From the IMG/VR virus record IMGVR_UViG_3300027763_000065, positions 1-60,785 of that record: a stretch of 60,785 bases of DNA, one strand, 5' to 3'. The notes under the pieces are model-generated. The model worked only from the letters and a program-made list of their open reading frames with translations. It was not told the origin of the DNA and searched no databases. This DNA is from a virus. Below, piece after piece: positions 50,491 to 58,456 of the stretch; within the stretch, counting starts at the first letter, position 1, and each line of letters opens with the position of its first letter. Position numbers and translations under genes: made by a program.

Positions 50491-50595
50491 TTGGCGGTGC
50501 AGCTGCCGCTGGGATGCCAGGAACAATGCCTGCCCTGCCGTCAGAATCGGTGGGATGATGGGTTCGGGCCGTTTGTAGGGCATCCAATTTTGTAA

Positions 50596-51342
50596 TCAGT
50601 AGATCCACTCAGCCGCAGGCCTACGGCCACCGCCGGGTGCAAATCCCCCACCATTGCGGGTGTCGAAGTGGAGAAAGCCCCTATCTCGGCCATCGCCCAG
50701 GCCGCCCGTCCAGCGAACGCGAGCCCATTGGTATAACTCCTCCAAGCTGCGGCCGATGGGGTAGATGTCAAATGCGTTGCCGGGGATGTGGTGACTGTTC
50801 CGAACCCCTCCAACTTCAGCGTTGATAGGCTCAGGTCGGTAGAAGCTCGTCACGCCCAGCGGTGTCCCCCAGGCAAGCCTGAGGGGCTCAAAGCCTTTGC
50901 GTGCAGTGTGGATGATGCGGGGGATGTCCCCGCTGGAGGGTGATGGCCGCCGACGGGGATCGAACTGCAGCACCTCACCAACGCTGAGATGAGTCGATAC
51001 CGCTGCGCCCATGTCGCGCCAATCAATCAAGCCGCTGACGATGGGGCTGGTGGGAGGCACTGAGAAACCTCTCCAGTGGGGCTGCCAGATCACCCAGGTG
51101 CCGCCGCCTTCGGCAAGATCCACCTCCACATGGGCCGTGCGGGGGATTTCACGTACGGCCACCAAACCGTGAATGGCTCCTGCCTTCACTGGCTTCATTA
51201 GGTCTGAGCTGAGGTCACTCGCTGGGATTGGCTTCTTCTTGAGCCAGGAATCCTGTAGAGCAGTGATGGTGAGGATGGTTTTGACCGCTTCAGGCTTCTT
51301 GTCGGCAATCGGTCCAGTCATCGTGATGCAAAGACTGTCCAT
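50596..51342 (-). CDS. M15-family peptidase (endolysin)
   Basis: 248 residues. Residues 165-240 form a Peptidase_M15 domain: VTSFYRPEPINAEVGG, SHHIPGNAFDIYP (SxHxxGxAxD zinc motif) and GFLHFDTRNGG. The N-terminal 100 residues (HGLVAVREIPRTAHVEVDLA) look like a binding domain. Cuts peptidoglycan cross-links for lysis; the holin-like genes are at the other end of the prophage. It is the last gene of a leftward early/lysis block. Confidence 0.8.
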   Translation of the reverse strand: MDSLCITMTGPIADKKPEAVKTILTITALQDSWLKKKPIPASDLSSDLMKPVKAGAIHGLVAVREIPRTAHVEVDLAEGGGTWVIWQPHWRGFSVPPTSPIVSGLIDWRDMGAAVSTHLSVGEVLQFDPRRRPSPSSGDIPRIIHTARKGFEPLRLAWGTPLGVTSFYRPEPINAEVGGVRNSHHIPGNAFDIYPIGRSLEELYQWARVRWTGGLGDGRDRGFLHFDTRNGGGFAPGGGRRPAAEWIY

Positions 51343-51354
51343 CCATTCTACCGA

Positions 51355-51936
51355 TTACTGCAGCGAGAATCGTTCAGTCACAATGGTGTCGCCTTGTCGG
51401 TTGAACTCTTCCACAAAAACGATGGCATCAAGTCTGTCTCGATAAACAATTGCAGTTGGTTGAAACACTCTGGCAGGGTCGTCGTAGTGGAAGGTGCGGC
51501 GGCACCAACCATTTGCTGTGAAATGGGAGACCGGTGTGGCGATCAACGCTTCATCCTGTCTGCACGAATTCGCCAAGGGTGCTCGTATTATCAGGCTTCC
51601 GACTGAGAATCGAAAGGTGGGAGGTTTAGCGGGACAGCTGACGCCACCCGACGGCAAGATCAATTGCTTGTAGATCGATCCTGGCCCGTCAGGCACATCG
51701 GATAACTCCAAGTAATGAACAATACATGGATATGATTCCGCCAAACCAATGGTAACAGGCCATATGTTGTAAGTCTCGGTAGTCACTATGTGGCCAACCT
51801 TGGCTTTTACTGGTTCACAAAATGTCCCAGGCGGCAGGAATTTCCTTGGCTGACCAGTCTGCAGCTCAACAATCGCACTGGAATCCAGGGTTTTGCCCCA
51901 AAGAGAAAGCCAGAAGCCTTGCAATTCAATAGCCAT
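51355..51936 (-). CDS. Hypothetical protein upstream of endolysin
   Basis: 193 residues. MAIELQGFWLSLWGKTLDSS, VGHIVTTETYNIWPVTIGLA and DRLDAIVFVEEFNRQG; predominantly beta, no membrane segment. It ends 12 bases before the endolysin gene start and begins 22 bases after the SSB stop. I do not recognise the family. Possibly part of the recombination/lysis operon. Confidence 0.5.
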   Translation of the reverse strand: MAIELQGFWLSLWGKTLDSSAIVELQTGQPRKFLPPGTFCEPVKAKVGHIVTTETYNIWPVTIGLAESYPCIVHYLELSDVPDGPGSIYKQLILPSGGVSCPAKPPTFRFSVGSLIIRAPLANSCRQDEALIATPVSHFTANGWCRRTFHYDDPARVFQPTAIVYRDRLDAIVFVEEFNRQGDTIVTERFSLQ

Positions 51937-51958
51937 CAGCCTTGCATCATGACATTTT

Positions 51959-52237
51959 TTACGGACTGCTCGATCGCGATGTTGCGCATAGGACCAGTGT
52001 CCTATAGGTTACTTTTGTGGCTGGGTTGGGCCAGTGCATAGATTTCATAGAGCCTGTAATGGCCACCAATGATTCCTTTTTGATGCTTGCCATCAGTTTT
52101 TTGTGCCCCTTGACGGAAACCTTGAACCAGATTGGCCTTGGATCTTGATTGTCGAAGGAAGCAAGCTCCATTCGCGTAATTTCTCCGTCTATTTCCGGTT
52201 CGCGAGTGACCTTGCCAATGGCTTGAATTGTGTTCAT
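51959..52237 (-). CDS. Single-stranded DNA-binding-like OB-fold protein
   Basis: 92 residues. NTIQAIGKVTREPEI opens like SSB proteins, then PIWFKVSVKGHKKLMASIKK and ESLVAITGSMKSMHWPNPAT follow the OB-fold order with a short C-terminal tail lacking the acidic tip. Neighbour of an ERF annealase, so it probably covers ssDNA in phage recombination. Confidence 0.7.
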   Translation of the reverse strand: MNTIQAIGKVTREPEIDGEITRMELASFDNQDPRPIWFKVSVKGHKKLMASIKKESLVAITGSMKSMHWPNPATKVTYRTLVLCATSRSSSP

Positions 52238-52397
52238 GGGAAAAGATAAAATAGGAATCAGGCTTTGTTGCCCAGGTCGTGAGCAGATCGGTCGTGCTCG
52301 ATGGCCTTGTCAGGGTCAGAAGTGCGCCAATCAGGCCACGAGCGGCCTTCGTTCTTGATTTGCGGGGATGGGTTTTTGGATTAGTTGTAAGTTTGCT
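52238..52397. other. Intergenic stretch between SSB and next gene
   Basis: On the minus strand a frame without a start reads RSWPDWRTSDPDKAIEHDRS, so a decayed or frameshifted small gene is possible. Otherwise no feature is seen. Confidence 0.3.
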
Positions 52398-52877
52398 TCA
52401 GGAATTTTTAGATTTAGTCAAAGCTGCTTTTAGCTTACTGTTCTTCTTCTTGACATCTTCAATGGCTTCTTGAAGTTCTTCTATGCGAAGCTGCGCTTTC
52501 TTGTACGGCATGAGGCTTACGATGTGGGCCTGGGCCCAAACAAGGCAAGCTATGGGCAGGGTTTCCAGGCTCAAGCTTTTTTCTGGCAACAGAAGCATTG
52601 CTTCTGTGTGTTCCAACAAAGTCGCCGTTTCATCCCAAGTAAGGCTTCGGCATTTCGTGTCAACCTCGCTCCATTCGCCGTACATGCCGTGCATGCCGGC
52701 TGACCATTCCTCAGGCCGGTGCAAGCAAACCAGGGTGCCATTGGCACGCAGGCCTAGGGTGCCACATCGGGCAATCAAAAGCAGGGGCGCCAGATTGCTC
52801 TGTTTAGGAGGGATGAGATAACCGGCGTCTTCATGAAAGAAGACATCAGGCTCAGCTGTTCGAACAATTCGTGACAT
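52398..52877 (-). CDS. Hypothetical protein with C-terminal coiled coil
   Basis: 159 residues. DVFFHEDAGYLIPPKQSNLA, then LACLVWAQ-like hydrophobic helices, and a Lys/Glu coiled coil at residues 125-159 (RIEELQEAIEDVKKKNSKLK). Between ERF and SSB genes in the same direction; function unknown, likely a DNA-metabolism accessory. Confidence 0.5.
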   Translation of the reverse strand: MSRIVRTAEPDVFFHEDAGYLIPPKQSNLAPLLLIARCGTLGLRANGTLVCLHRPEEWSAGMHGMYGEWSEVDTKCRSLTWDETATLLEHTEAMLLLPEKSLSLETLPIACLVWAQAHIVSLMPYKKAQLRIEELQEAIEDVKKKNSKLKAALTKSKNS

Positions 52878-52986
52878 AGTCTTTAGATGCTTTGGTTGGA
52901 GGATAAATCAAATGGACTTGCAATTGGTTGCGCACCATCGTTTGAAATGTCTCGCGCCATTGAGGATCATGGGTTGAGAAACTCAA
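52852..52986 (-). CDS. Possible 44-residue protein, TTG start
   Basis: MSFSTHDPQWRETFQTMVRN, then QLQVHLIYPPTKASKDYV. Composition looks protein-like. The 3' end overlaps the start of the next leftward gene by 26 bases, consistent with coupling, but the ribosome-binding site is weak and TTG is unusual; an internal ATG (MVRNQL) is an alternative. Confidence 0.3.
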   Translation of the reverse strand: MSFSTHDPQWRETFQTMVRNQLQVHLIYPPTKASKDYVTNCSNS

Positions 52987-53051
52987 ACAACGCCATTGAG
53001 AATTGACTCGCTAGCGCAATAGCAAAAAGGATGGCTTGATGGCAAGGGTCA

Positions 53052-53954
53052 TCATGCGGGCACATAGCCGGCCGTTGCTGTGGTTGGGATCGGTGCTTCC
53101 GCTTGCCCAGGCTCCGCCCCTACGGCAGCAGGTTTGGAAGTTGGGATGCGCTTTATGTTCGCTTCAGGCAATGGCGGTGGTTTTTCTCCCAGTCTGGGTG
53201 AGGAGCCCGAACTCGCACCCACAGTTCGAATTGATCGGCCGCGGCCATTTGCCTGGCCTTCTGGCTGGCGCGGATTGCCATCATCATCGGTGTCGCTTGG
53301 CATGATGCCTAAGACCGAAAGGAGTCCTAGTCGCCTTGCCGAAGTGTTAGCCACTGACCACACTTGCATAGGACTAAGTAATTTATTTTCCCTCGTCAAA
53401 AGTGGCACGTCTGAGTAAATAAAACCACCGCCCTTATGTAACAAATAAGTTCTAATGACACTATAATCTGAAAGAACAACTTCTCGATGAAAATGCGCTA
53501 GCCCAACTTCTCCTGCTGTCCGTGCCAGCGAGGAAATTTCTCCTGGTGTCGCGTAAGAATAACTTACATCTTTCCCCCCTCCTCCTCCTTCATTGTGCTC
53601 TTTGGTTTTGAAACTGGCCCGGGCTGATTTCTCAACCTCAGGGGCACCGCATTGCCACTGCGCCAAGGCCTCAAACAGCAGGATTAGCTGCTCAACTGAA
53701 GGCCTGTAACCCATCACCACGTCAACAGCCGCGGCCTGCTGTTGAGTTTGTAGTGCTGCCTGATGAGAAGCGAGGTCAGCAGCAATCAGGTCTTGTTTTT
53801 CTTGTAGGCCTCTGAAACCTTCCTGGGCAGATAAGGCCCATTCGCCTAATCTTGCGAGCTTTTTTTCAAGAACTTGTAAGCGAAGGTTTTCCGGTTGATG
53901 AGCCGGTTTTTCATCCGTGAGCGTGGGCTCGGTGCCCTGCTGGGGAACATCCAC
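53052..53954 (-). CDS. ERF-type single-strand annealing protein
   Basis: 300 residues. After a coiled-coil N-terminus (LQVLEKKLARLGEWALSAQE), residues 125-215 (KDVSYSYATPGEISSLARTA, LAHFHREVVLSDYS and VWSVANTSARRLGLLSVLGI) fit the ERF superfamily core (YxYAT...alpha...RxxLLxxLGI). The C-terminal 80 residues are Pro/Gly-rich and disordered. ERF proteins anneal ssDNA for phage recombination and circularisation; an SSB gene follows in the same direction. Operator site 3 lies 38 bases before the start. Confidence 0.75.
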   Translation of the reverse strand: MDVPQQGTEPTLTDEKPAHQPENLRLQVLEKKLARLGEWALSAQEGFRGLQEKQDLIAADLASHQAALQTQQQAAAVDVVMGYRPSVEQLILLFEALAQWQCGAPEVEKSARASFKTKEHNEGGGGGKDVSYSYATPGEISSLARTAGEVGLAHFHREVVLSDYSVIRTYLLHKGGGFIYSDVPLLTRENKLLSPMQVWSVANTSARRLGLLSVLGIMPSDTDDDGNPRQPEGQANGRGRSIRTVGASSGSSPRLGEKPPPLPEANIKRIPTSKPAAVGAEPGQAEAPIPTTATAGYVPA

Positions 53955-53992
53955 AAATCAGTATGGTGGGCTGGACAGCCAAAGGATAGCAC

Positions 53993-54012
53993 CCATCCAA
54001 GATCCTGTATGC
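53993..54012. promoter_or_regulatory. Palindromic operator candidate, site 3
   Basis: CCATCCAAGATCCTGTATGC, identical to site 1. It lies upstream of the leftward ERF gene and overlaps the possible first ATG (54009) of a rightward small gene. Shared ACCCAT flank with site 2. Confidence 0.65.
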
Positions 54013-54269
54013 CAATGCCCATTGCTTTGCCCGTGACGGTTCCAGCGCTGATTTTTGCGGTTACAGGTTCGGATCTGACATGTGAGACCAGCTCGGCAGA
54101 GGCTGCCGACAAGATTTGGCGGGCTCGGTCGCAATGGTTGCTGCTCTGGCCTGTGGACCGGCTGGTGTTGCGCTGGCGGTGCCCGGAGAGCAATGAGCAG
54201 GTGGAGCTGGCGTACGAACGTGGGAGCGATGGGACCGCCGCGGCCCCGTCAGCCCTGCCCCTGGGTTGA
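54009..54269 (+). CDS. Small hypothetical protein overlapping operator site 3
   Basis: 86 residues from ATG 54009 (or ATG 54015). PIALPVTVPALIFAVTGSDL, then WLLLWPVDRLVLRWRCPESN and EQVELAYERGSDG. It is convergent with 54249-55172 (21-base overlap). Because the start is inside the palindrome, its mRNA would have to start upstream or be leaderless. Function unknown. Confidence 0.4.
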   Translation: MPMPIALPVTVPALIFAVTGSDLTCETSSAEAADKIWRARSQWLLLWPVDRLVLRWRCPESNEQVELAYERGSDGTAAAPSALPLG

Positions 54270-55172
54270 TGCCTGGGATTCCTCCAGTGCTGGTGCAGCG
54301 GTTGCTGAGGCATCGCTGAGCTGCGGCCGATTGCGGCTGGCCAGGCGGACCAGGGCTATGGCGACGGCGGCCTCCTCGTCGCGCACCTGATCCGCTGACC
54401 AGACACCAAGGCCAAGGGCGACCTCGCGGATGCGGGCCAGTCGCTCAGGGTTTGATGTGGGGTAACAGGAGAGGAACTGGCTCCAGTCGTCGATCAGATC
54501 AAGTTTGCAGGCCTGAATGCCTTCGCGAATTTTCTTGGCTACGGCTGCGCTAATGGATCGAGCTTCCTGATCGCTCACCACCGGTTCGACGATTTCAGGG
54601 GCCACGTTGCCCAAGTAGACGCTGAAAAATTCCTCAGCGCCGTAGAGGCCCTGCTCGTCGGTGATCGTTACAGCGTTGGTGATGTGCCGAGCCAACACCT
54701 CTGATTTGGGTGCTGGCAGTTTGCCGGTCTGGACGGCCTCGATGTATTTGTTGAGCAGCCCGTAGCTGTCAAAAATCACCGGCGAAACCTGCTTGACCCG
54801 TTGGAGCTGAAGGTTGTTGATCTGGGAGGCAAAAATCCTGCGCACAGTGGCGACCCGTTCCCAGTCTTCTGATCCCTGTTCCTGATTCAGCTTGGGGATG
54901 GTGCTGTTGATGCCAATGCCATCCCTCTTGGCGCGCCAGACGTGGCCATTGGCGATAGCAAGATCATCCTTGGCATAAGGGCCCTTCCCCATGCCGGGGA
55001 TGCCGTTCGCCTCCAGGGCGATGACAGCGGCTTCGGCCAGGTCGGCCATGGCGGCATAACTCCAGCCCGATCGCGCCATCCAGCTGCGAGTCAAAGCGGC
55101 GAAGGTCTCTTGCCCGCGAGCAAAGCGCTGCAGTTCTGGCGGGGTGGCTTGGGGCAATGACCGTGTCCGCAT
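54249..55172 (-). CDS. Hypothetical protein divergent from replication gene, possible regulator
   Basis: 307 residues. WMARSGWSYAAMADLAEAAV near the N-terminus has helix-turn-helix character; the rest is helical (VATVRRIFASQINNLQLQRV, VAKKIREGIQACKLDLIDDW) with an acidic Gln/Thr tail. It stands where a lambda-like phage would encode its repressor, divergent from the initiator gene with structured DNA between them. No peptidase or known domain seen. Repressor role is inference only. Confidence 0.45.
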   Translation of the reverse strand: MRTRSLPQATPPELQRFARGQETFAALTRSWMARSGWSYAAMADLAEAAVIALEANGIPGMGKGPYAKDDLAIANGHVWRAKRDGIGINSTIPKLNQEQGSEDWERVATVRRIFASQINNLQLQRVKQVSPVIFDSYGLLNKYIEAVQTGKLPAPKSEVLARHITNAVTITDEQGLYGAEEFFSVYLGNVAPEIVEPVVSDQEARSISAAVAKKIREGIQACKLDLIDDWSQFLSCYPTSNPERLARIREVALGLGVWSADQVRDEEAAVAIALVRLASRNRPQLSDASATAAPALEESQASTQGQG

Positions 55173-55215
55173 GGAGAAGGGGGCTCTTGCATTCTGCCCG
55201 ATTCCCGCCCATCAG

Positions 55216-55245
55216 TTGTTCGAGACGCCAGCAAGCCCCTATCCT
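55216..55245 (+). promoter_or_regulatory. Predicted rightward early promoter
   Basis: TTGTTC (55216-55221) and TATCCT (55240-55245) with an 18-base spacer. Transcription would begin near 55252, at the dyad GTGGATG (55251-55257) and CATCCAC (55269-55275), which may be an operator overlapping the start site. Prediction only. Confidence 0.4.
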
Positions 55246-55280
55246 GTTTCGTGGATGGCCTATGTCTGCATCCACAAAGA

Positions 55281-55303
55281 AACCCCGGGGCCGAACCGGG
55301 GTT
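55281..55303. terminator. Terminator-like hairpin in the leader of the replication operon
   Basis: AACCCCGG-GGCCGAA-CCGGGGTT, a perfect 8-bp stem with A residues before it. It lies about 30 bases after the predicted start and 100 bases before the initiator ATG, so it could stop early transcripts unless antiterminated. Confidence 0.5.
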
Positions 55304-55403
55304 CTATGCAGAACGTGTGCTTACAGCCGCTCCCCAGCGATCCGTAAGGCGTCGAGCCCAGTCAGGCCAGGCCCTCTTCCATCACATTCAACATCTGAAT
55401 TCT

Positions 55404-56603
55404 ATGCCATCACAGCCAGATCAGTCAACCCTTAAGCGTACTGATTTTGTCATTGTCCCTAAGCAGTTGCTGCGGGATTGCAGAGACCGGAAGAACCATT
55501 TGTTCGTCTACGCATGGCTTTGGGATCATGCCGGCACCGACGACAAGGCCTACCCGTCGATTGAAACCCAAAGCGTGGAATGCGGCATGAAGGCTGATGA
55601 CGTGCGTCAAGCCCATCGATGGCTTGAAGCCGGGGGCTGGGTCACCAGTGTTCAACGGCCTGGTTTCACGACCGTTTTTCATGTGCGCTCCGAGCCGGCA
55701 TTATCTGTCAAAACCTTAATGAACACTGGGGAAGAGCCTCGTCAAAAAAGTGGCCCATCCCCTGGCAGGGGAACTCCCCCGAAAGGGGTATCCCCCAGAC
55801 GGGGGGTTCCCCCAAATGGGGGATACCCCAAAAGGGGTGAGGTACCCCTACCCCAACCGGGGGAGGGGACCCCTCCCCCAAATGGGGGATACAAACAAGA
55901 AGTACTTAACAAGAAGAAAGAAGAACAGCCTTTAGAACCCCCTGTATCCCCCACTGCGCTGCGCGCACCGGGGGACGAACCCGCCAGCGTGGTCGAGGTG
56001 ACGGAGGTGATCAGCCTTAATCCGGTTGAACCGACCCCGACGGATGCTTCCGGTGACCCGGCACCGGTGGCCGCGGCCACCAGCCCAATCACCGCCGAAC
56101 TCGTTGTCGCAGCTGAAGCGGCAAGCAAACCCAAAGCCCAACCGAAGGCCGCGGCCACCGCCAAAAGCCGCTCGGCGCAGTCTTTCCCCTTGCCGGGCGA
56201 TACCCCGGAGTTGGAGCCCTATCTGCTGACTCTGCTGGCGTACTGGTGGGAGCGCCGCTGCCGCGAATATCCCCGGGCCGATCGGCTGCAGTTGGGAAAC
56301 CGGACCTTGAACGCGATTCGCCTGGCGGTCGAACACGGCGTGCTGGAGGGCTACCTCGAACAGGCAGTCGAAGCCGGCTGGCAGTCCCTGGGCCACGAGG
56401 GGCACCGCCGGGTGATTGCAGGCTTGGCGGTGGCAGCGACAACAAGCGATTTTCCGCTTGCCCTCGCCCATACAGAATCCAGGATGCTAGGATCCGGCAA
56501 ACCGAATTTTGACCCTTCCGACCTGCGCCAGCAGAAGCGGGATGCGATGAATCGGGGGATCAACCTCGAGGTACGGAGGGCCCATGACGATCAGTTCCGA
56601 TGA
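55404..56603 (+). CDS. Replication initiation protein (helix-turn-helix) with internal origin
   Basis: 399 residues from ATG 55404. Residues 10-95 are a winged-helix domain (FVIVPKQLLRDCRDRKNHLF, YPSIETQSVECGMKADDVRQ, EAGGWVTSVQRPGFTTVFHV), as in phage replisome organisers. Residues 115-160 are a Gly/Pro-rich repeat (RGTPPKGVSPRRGVPPNGGY), encoded by the hairpin array. A Pro/Ala linker leads to a C-terminal helical domain (PYLLTLLAYWWERRCREYPR, LNAIRLAVEHGVLEGYLEQA). Like lambda O it would bind iterons in its own gene and recruit helicase. Overlaps the next gene by 20 bases. Confidence 0.75.
   Translation: MPSQPDQSTLKRTDFVIVPKQLLRDCRDRKNHLFVYAWLWDHAGTDDKAYPSIETQSVECGMKADDVRQAHRWLEAGGWVTSVQRPGFTTVFHVRSEPALSVKTLMNTGEEPRQKSGPSPGRGTPPKGVSPRRGVPPNGGYPKRGEVPLPQPGEGTPPPNGGYKQEVLNKKKEEQPLEPPVSPTALRAPGDEPASVVEVTEVISLNPVEPTPTDASGDPAPVAAATSPITAELVVAAEAASKPKAQPKAAATAKSRSAQSFPLPGDTPELEPYLLTLLAYWWERRCREYPRADRLQLGNRTLNAIRLAVEHGVLEGYLEQAVEAGWQSLGHEGHRRVIAGLAVAATTSDFPLALAHTESRMLGSGKPNFDPSDLRQQKRDAMNRGINLEVRRAHDDQFR
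55759..55888. repeat. Array of seven CCCC-loop-GGGG hairpins, candidate replication origin
   Basis: Stems at 55759-55771, 55777-55788, 55792-55806, 55809-55822, 55826-55837, 55851-55863 and 55875-55888, each CCCC(C) then 4-5 bases then GGGG(G); loops GAAA, AGAC, AAAT, AAAA, AACC and AAAT. Spacing is 16-17 bases for the central units. An A-rich stretch (about 55889-55925) follows. The layout is like lambda ori inside gene O. Confidence 0.6.
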
Positions 56604-57090
56604 CCTGTTTGACGTGCTGGAAAGCCTTTCGTCCCTCCAGCGCTTTGCCAAAAAGCTCACTGGCGATGATCACACGTTTGCATTTTTGACCTTTCCGCAG
56701 CAGGCGCGGCAGGAGCTGAACAAGGGTCATTTGATTTTTGCGGCACAACAGCTGTTGTTGGATCCTGAGCCCGTGCCAGACATGGCTTTGCACATGGCCT
56801 TGCTTCGGTATCTCTATCCCTGCCAGGGCATTTCCCCGTGTGTGGGTCGCGGGCTGCGGAGTGATCTGCCCCAGCGGCTGGCCGCTGCGGGGACTTTCAC
56901 CCCTCTACAGCCGGTGCCTGCGGAGCACCGGGCTTTTGCCCTGCCTCCTGCCCAGGCGATCCAGCCGCCACCGAAGACCAGGGCCGAGCGCATCGAGTCC
57001 CTGTTGGCCCTGGCCGCGGCTACTGGCGTGGTCAATCCGCTTGATCCCGCAATGGCCGCGGCCCCTGAACCCCAGCTGGCTGAAGCGTGA
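56584..57090 (+). CDS. Hypothetical protein of the replication operon
   Basis: 168 residues. DDLFDVLESLSSLQRFAKKL, DHTFAFLTFPQQARQELNKG and LDPEPVPDMALHMALLRYLY: helical. The C-terminal 60 residues are Pro/Ala-rich with RAERIESLLALAAATG. It follows the initiator with a 20-base overlap, so it could be a helicase loader or accessory (place of lambda P), but no ATPase motif is present. Confidence 0.5.
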   Translation: MTISSDDLFDVLESLSSLQRFAKKLTGDDHTFAFLTFPQQARQELNKGHLIFAAQQLLLDPEPVPDMALHMALLRYLYPCQGISPCVGRGLRSDLPQRLAAAGTFTPLQPVPAEHRAFALPPAQAIQPPPKTRAERIESLLALAAATGVVNPLDPAMAAAPEPQLAEA

Positions 57091-57473
57091 TGAAATCACC
57101 CAAGACCATGGATGATCTGGTCGCTTCAGAGGCCACAGTTGACATCTCCGCAGTCTCCGTTGGCGAGGGAGTGGTTACGCGCTCTCGGCTTGAGAGGGGC
57201 GTTACGAACTGGGGCCAGCGAGCGGCTATGGCTGTTTTGGATGGGTACTGGACCCTGGAGCAGCTTGATCTATGCCATCAACCCGGCACCGGAGCCCAAT
57301 GCTCGCGTTGTGCAGCCAATGCCTGGCGATCGCGCCAAGGGCTGCCCCTAATTAAGCATTGCAATTCCGCCCGCGAGTGGATTGCAGCGCACCCCGAGCA
57401 ATGGGAAGCGCTGCTGCGAGCAAAGCTCTGCGATGAGATTGCGACACCCGATCTCCCCCCCGGCAGTCGGTGA
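57090..57473 (+). CDS. Hypothetical protein with CxxC, replication operon
   Basis: 127 residues from ATG 57090, which shares one base with the previous stop (GTG 57087 also possible). NWGQRAAMAVLDGYWTLEQL, DLCHQPGTGAQCSRCAANAW contains C-x8-C-x2-C, a possible metal site. No named family. Function unknown. Confidence 0.5.
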   Translation: MKSPKTMDDLVASEATVDISAVSVGEGVVTRSRLERGVTNWGQRAAMAVLDGYWTLEQLDLCHQPGTGAQCSRCAANAWRSRQGLPLIKHCNSAREWIAAHPEQWEALLRAKLCDEIATPDLPPGSR

Positions 57474-57550
57474 AGGTTTTGGTTAGCTCCGCTTCCATCA
57501 TCCACGCCTGACAACCCGCAACTTTTTCCCCACATTCGACTTTTTCCATT

Positions 57551-58456
57551 ATGGCCAGCTCTGATCAAATTGTTCATGCCGCTTCTCCAAGCAATGGCAA
57601 TAGGACTGAAGCCGATGCAGTCGCTGAAATTGCCCAATCAGCTTGCAGGCCGCTTGAGGTTCAGCCTGGAAAGATTTACTTGGCCAATACCGGCAACGGT
57701 TTTATCGAATTAACTGATCTGACGGGGAATCGCTATCGTCATGAAACTGGCTTGCCACCATTAAGGCCATCAGGCACTTTCATATTTTATCAATTAGATG
57801 GATTTATTAATTATATCAATAGTCACATCCATCCTGGCCCACGGGCTGAACTATGGGCTGATTGCAACAAGCACACAATCACGGCCGTATTGGATGGCCA
57901 TTGCCGCCTCATCCCTTTGCATTTTAAAGACCAAGAACCTGGCTGGGGCGCTCATCGAGCAATCTTGGAATTCCAGCTCACTGCAGCGTGGTCCGAATGG
58001 AGTGAATTTTGCAAAAAAAACCATCCGCAAGATGAGTTTGCAGATTTCTTGGAAGACCATCTGGCTGACATTGTGAATTCAGATGCGGCAGATTTATTGG
58101 AGATTGCCTCCAGTCTTTCTGTTGCTTCTGGAGTAAAATTCCAGCAGGCATTGAGGCTGGCTTCTGGGGAAGTCAGTTTTCAATACACCGAAGAGCACAA
58201 AGCCAGTGCCGGCAGGCAGAACCAGCTGAAAATTCCCAAAAGTATTACCTTGGCCTTGGCGCCTTTCGAAGGACGTGACCCATTTAAGGTCCCAGCACGA
58301 TTTAGGTATTCATTGCGCGACCAAAAATTGACCTTGCGGTTGCTGCTGGATAGGCCGGATCAAATCTTGCGATCCTCAATTAACGATGCCATCAAAGTGA
58401 TTGAAGAACAAACCGACCTCATTGTCTACCACGGCATTCCGGCTGGTCCGCTGTGA
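57551..58456 (+). CDS. DUF2303 (YfdQ-like) protein
   Basis: 301 residues. GFINYINSHIHPGPRAELWA, LHFKDQEPGWGAHRAILEFQ and HPQDEFADFLEDHLADIVNS follow the DUF2303 family found in phages and in E. coli prophage gene yfdQ. The function is unknown; it is usually next to replication or recombination genes. Preceded by a 77-base gap without obvious SD; shares bases with the 30-residue ORF downstream. Confidence 0.82.
   Translation: MASSDQIVHAASPSNGNRTEADAVAEIAQSACRPLEVQPGKIYLANTGNGFIELTDLTGNRYRHETGLPPLRPSGTFIFYQLDGFINYINSHIHPGPRAELWADCNKHTITAVLDGHCRLIPLHFKDQEPGWGAHRAILEFQLTAAWSEWSEFCKKNHPQDEFADFLEDHLADIVNSDAADLLEIASSLSVASGVKFQQALRLASGEVSFQYTEEHKASAGRQNQLKIPKSITLALAPFEGRDPFKVPARFRYSLRDQKLTLRLLLDRPDQILRSSINDAIKVIEEQTDLIVYHGIPAGPL

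Noticed and set aside
52911-52976. Rightward 21-residue ORF after a GGAGG
   Set aside because: It lies antisense to a leftward operon and ends without coupling to any gene; probably chance.
55759-55888. Possible CRISPR-like array
   Set aside because: Units are 13-15 base hairpins without equal-length unique spacers, inside a coding frame; no cas genes in the window.
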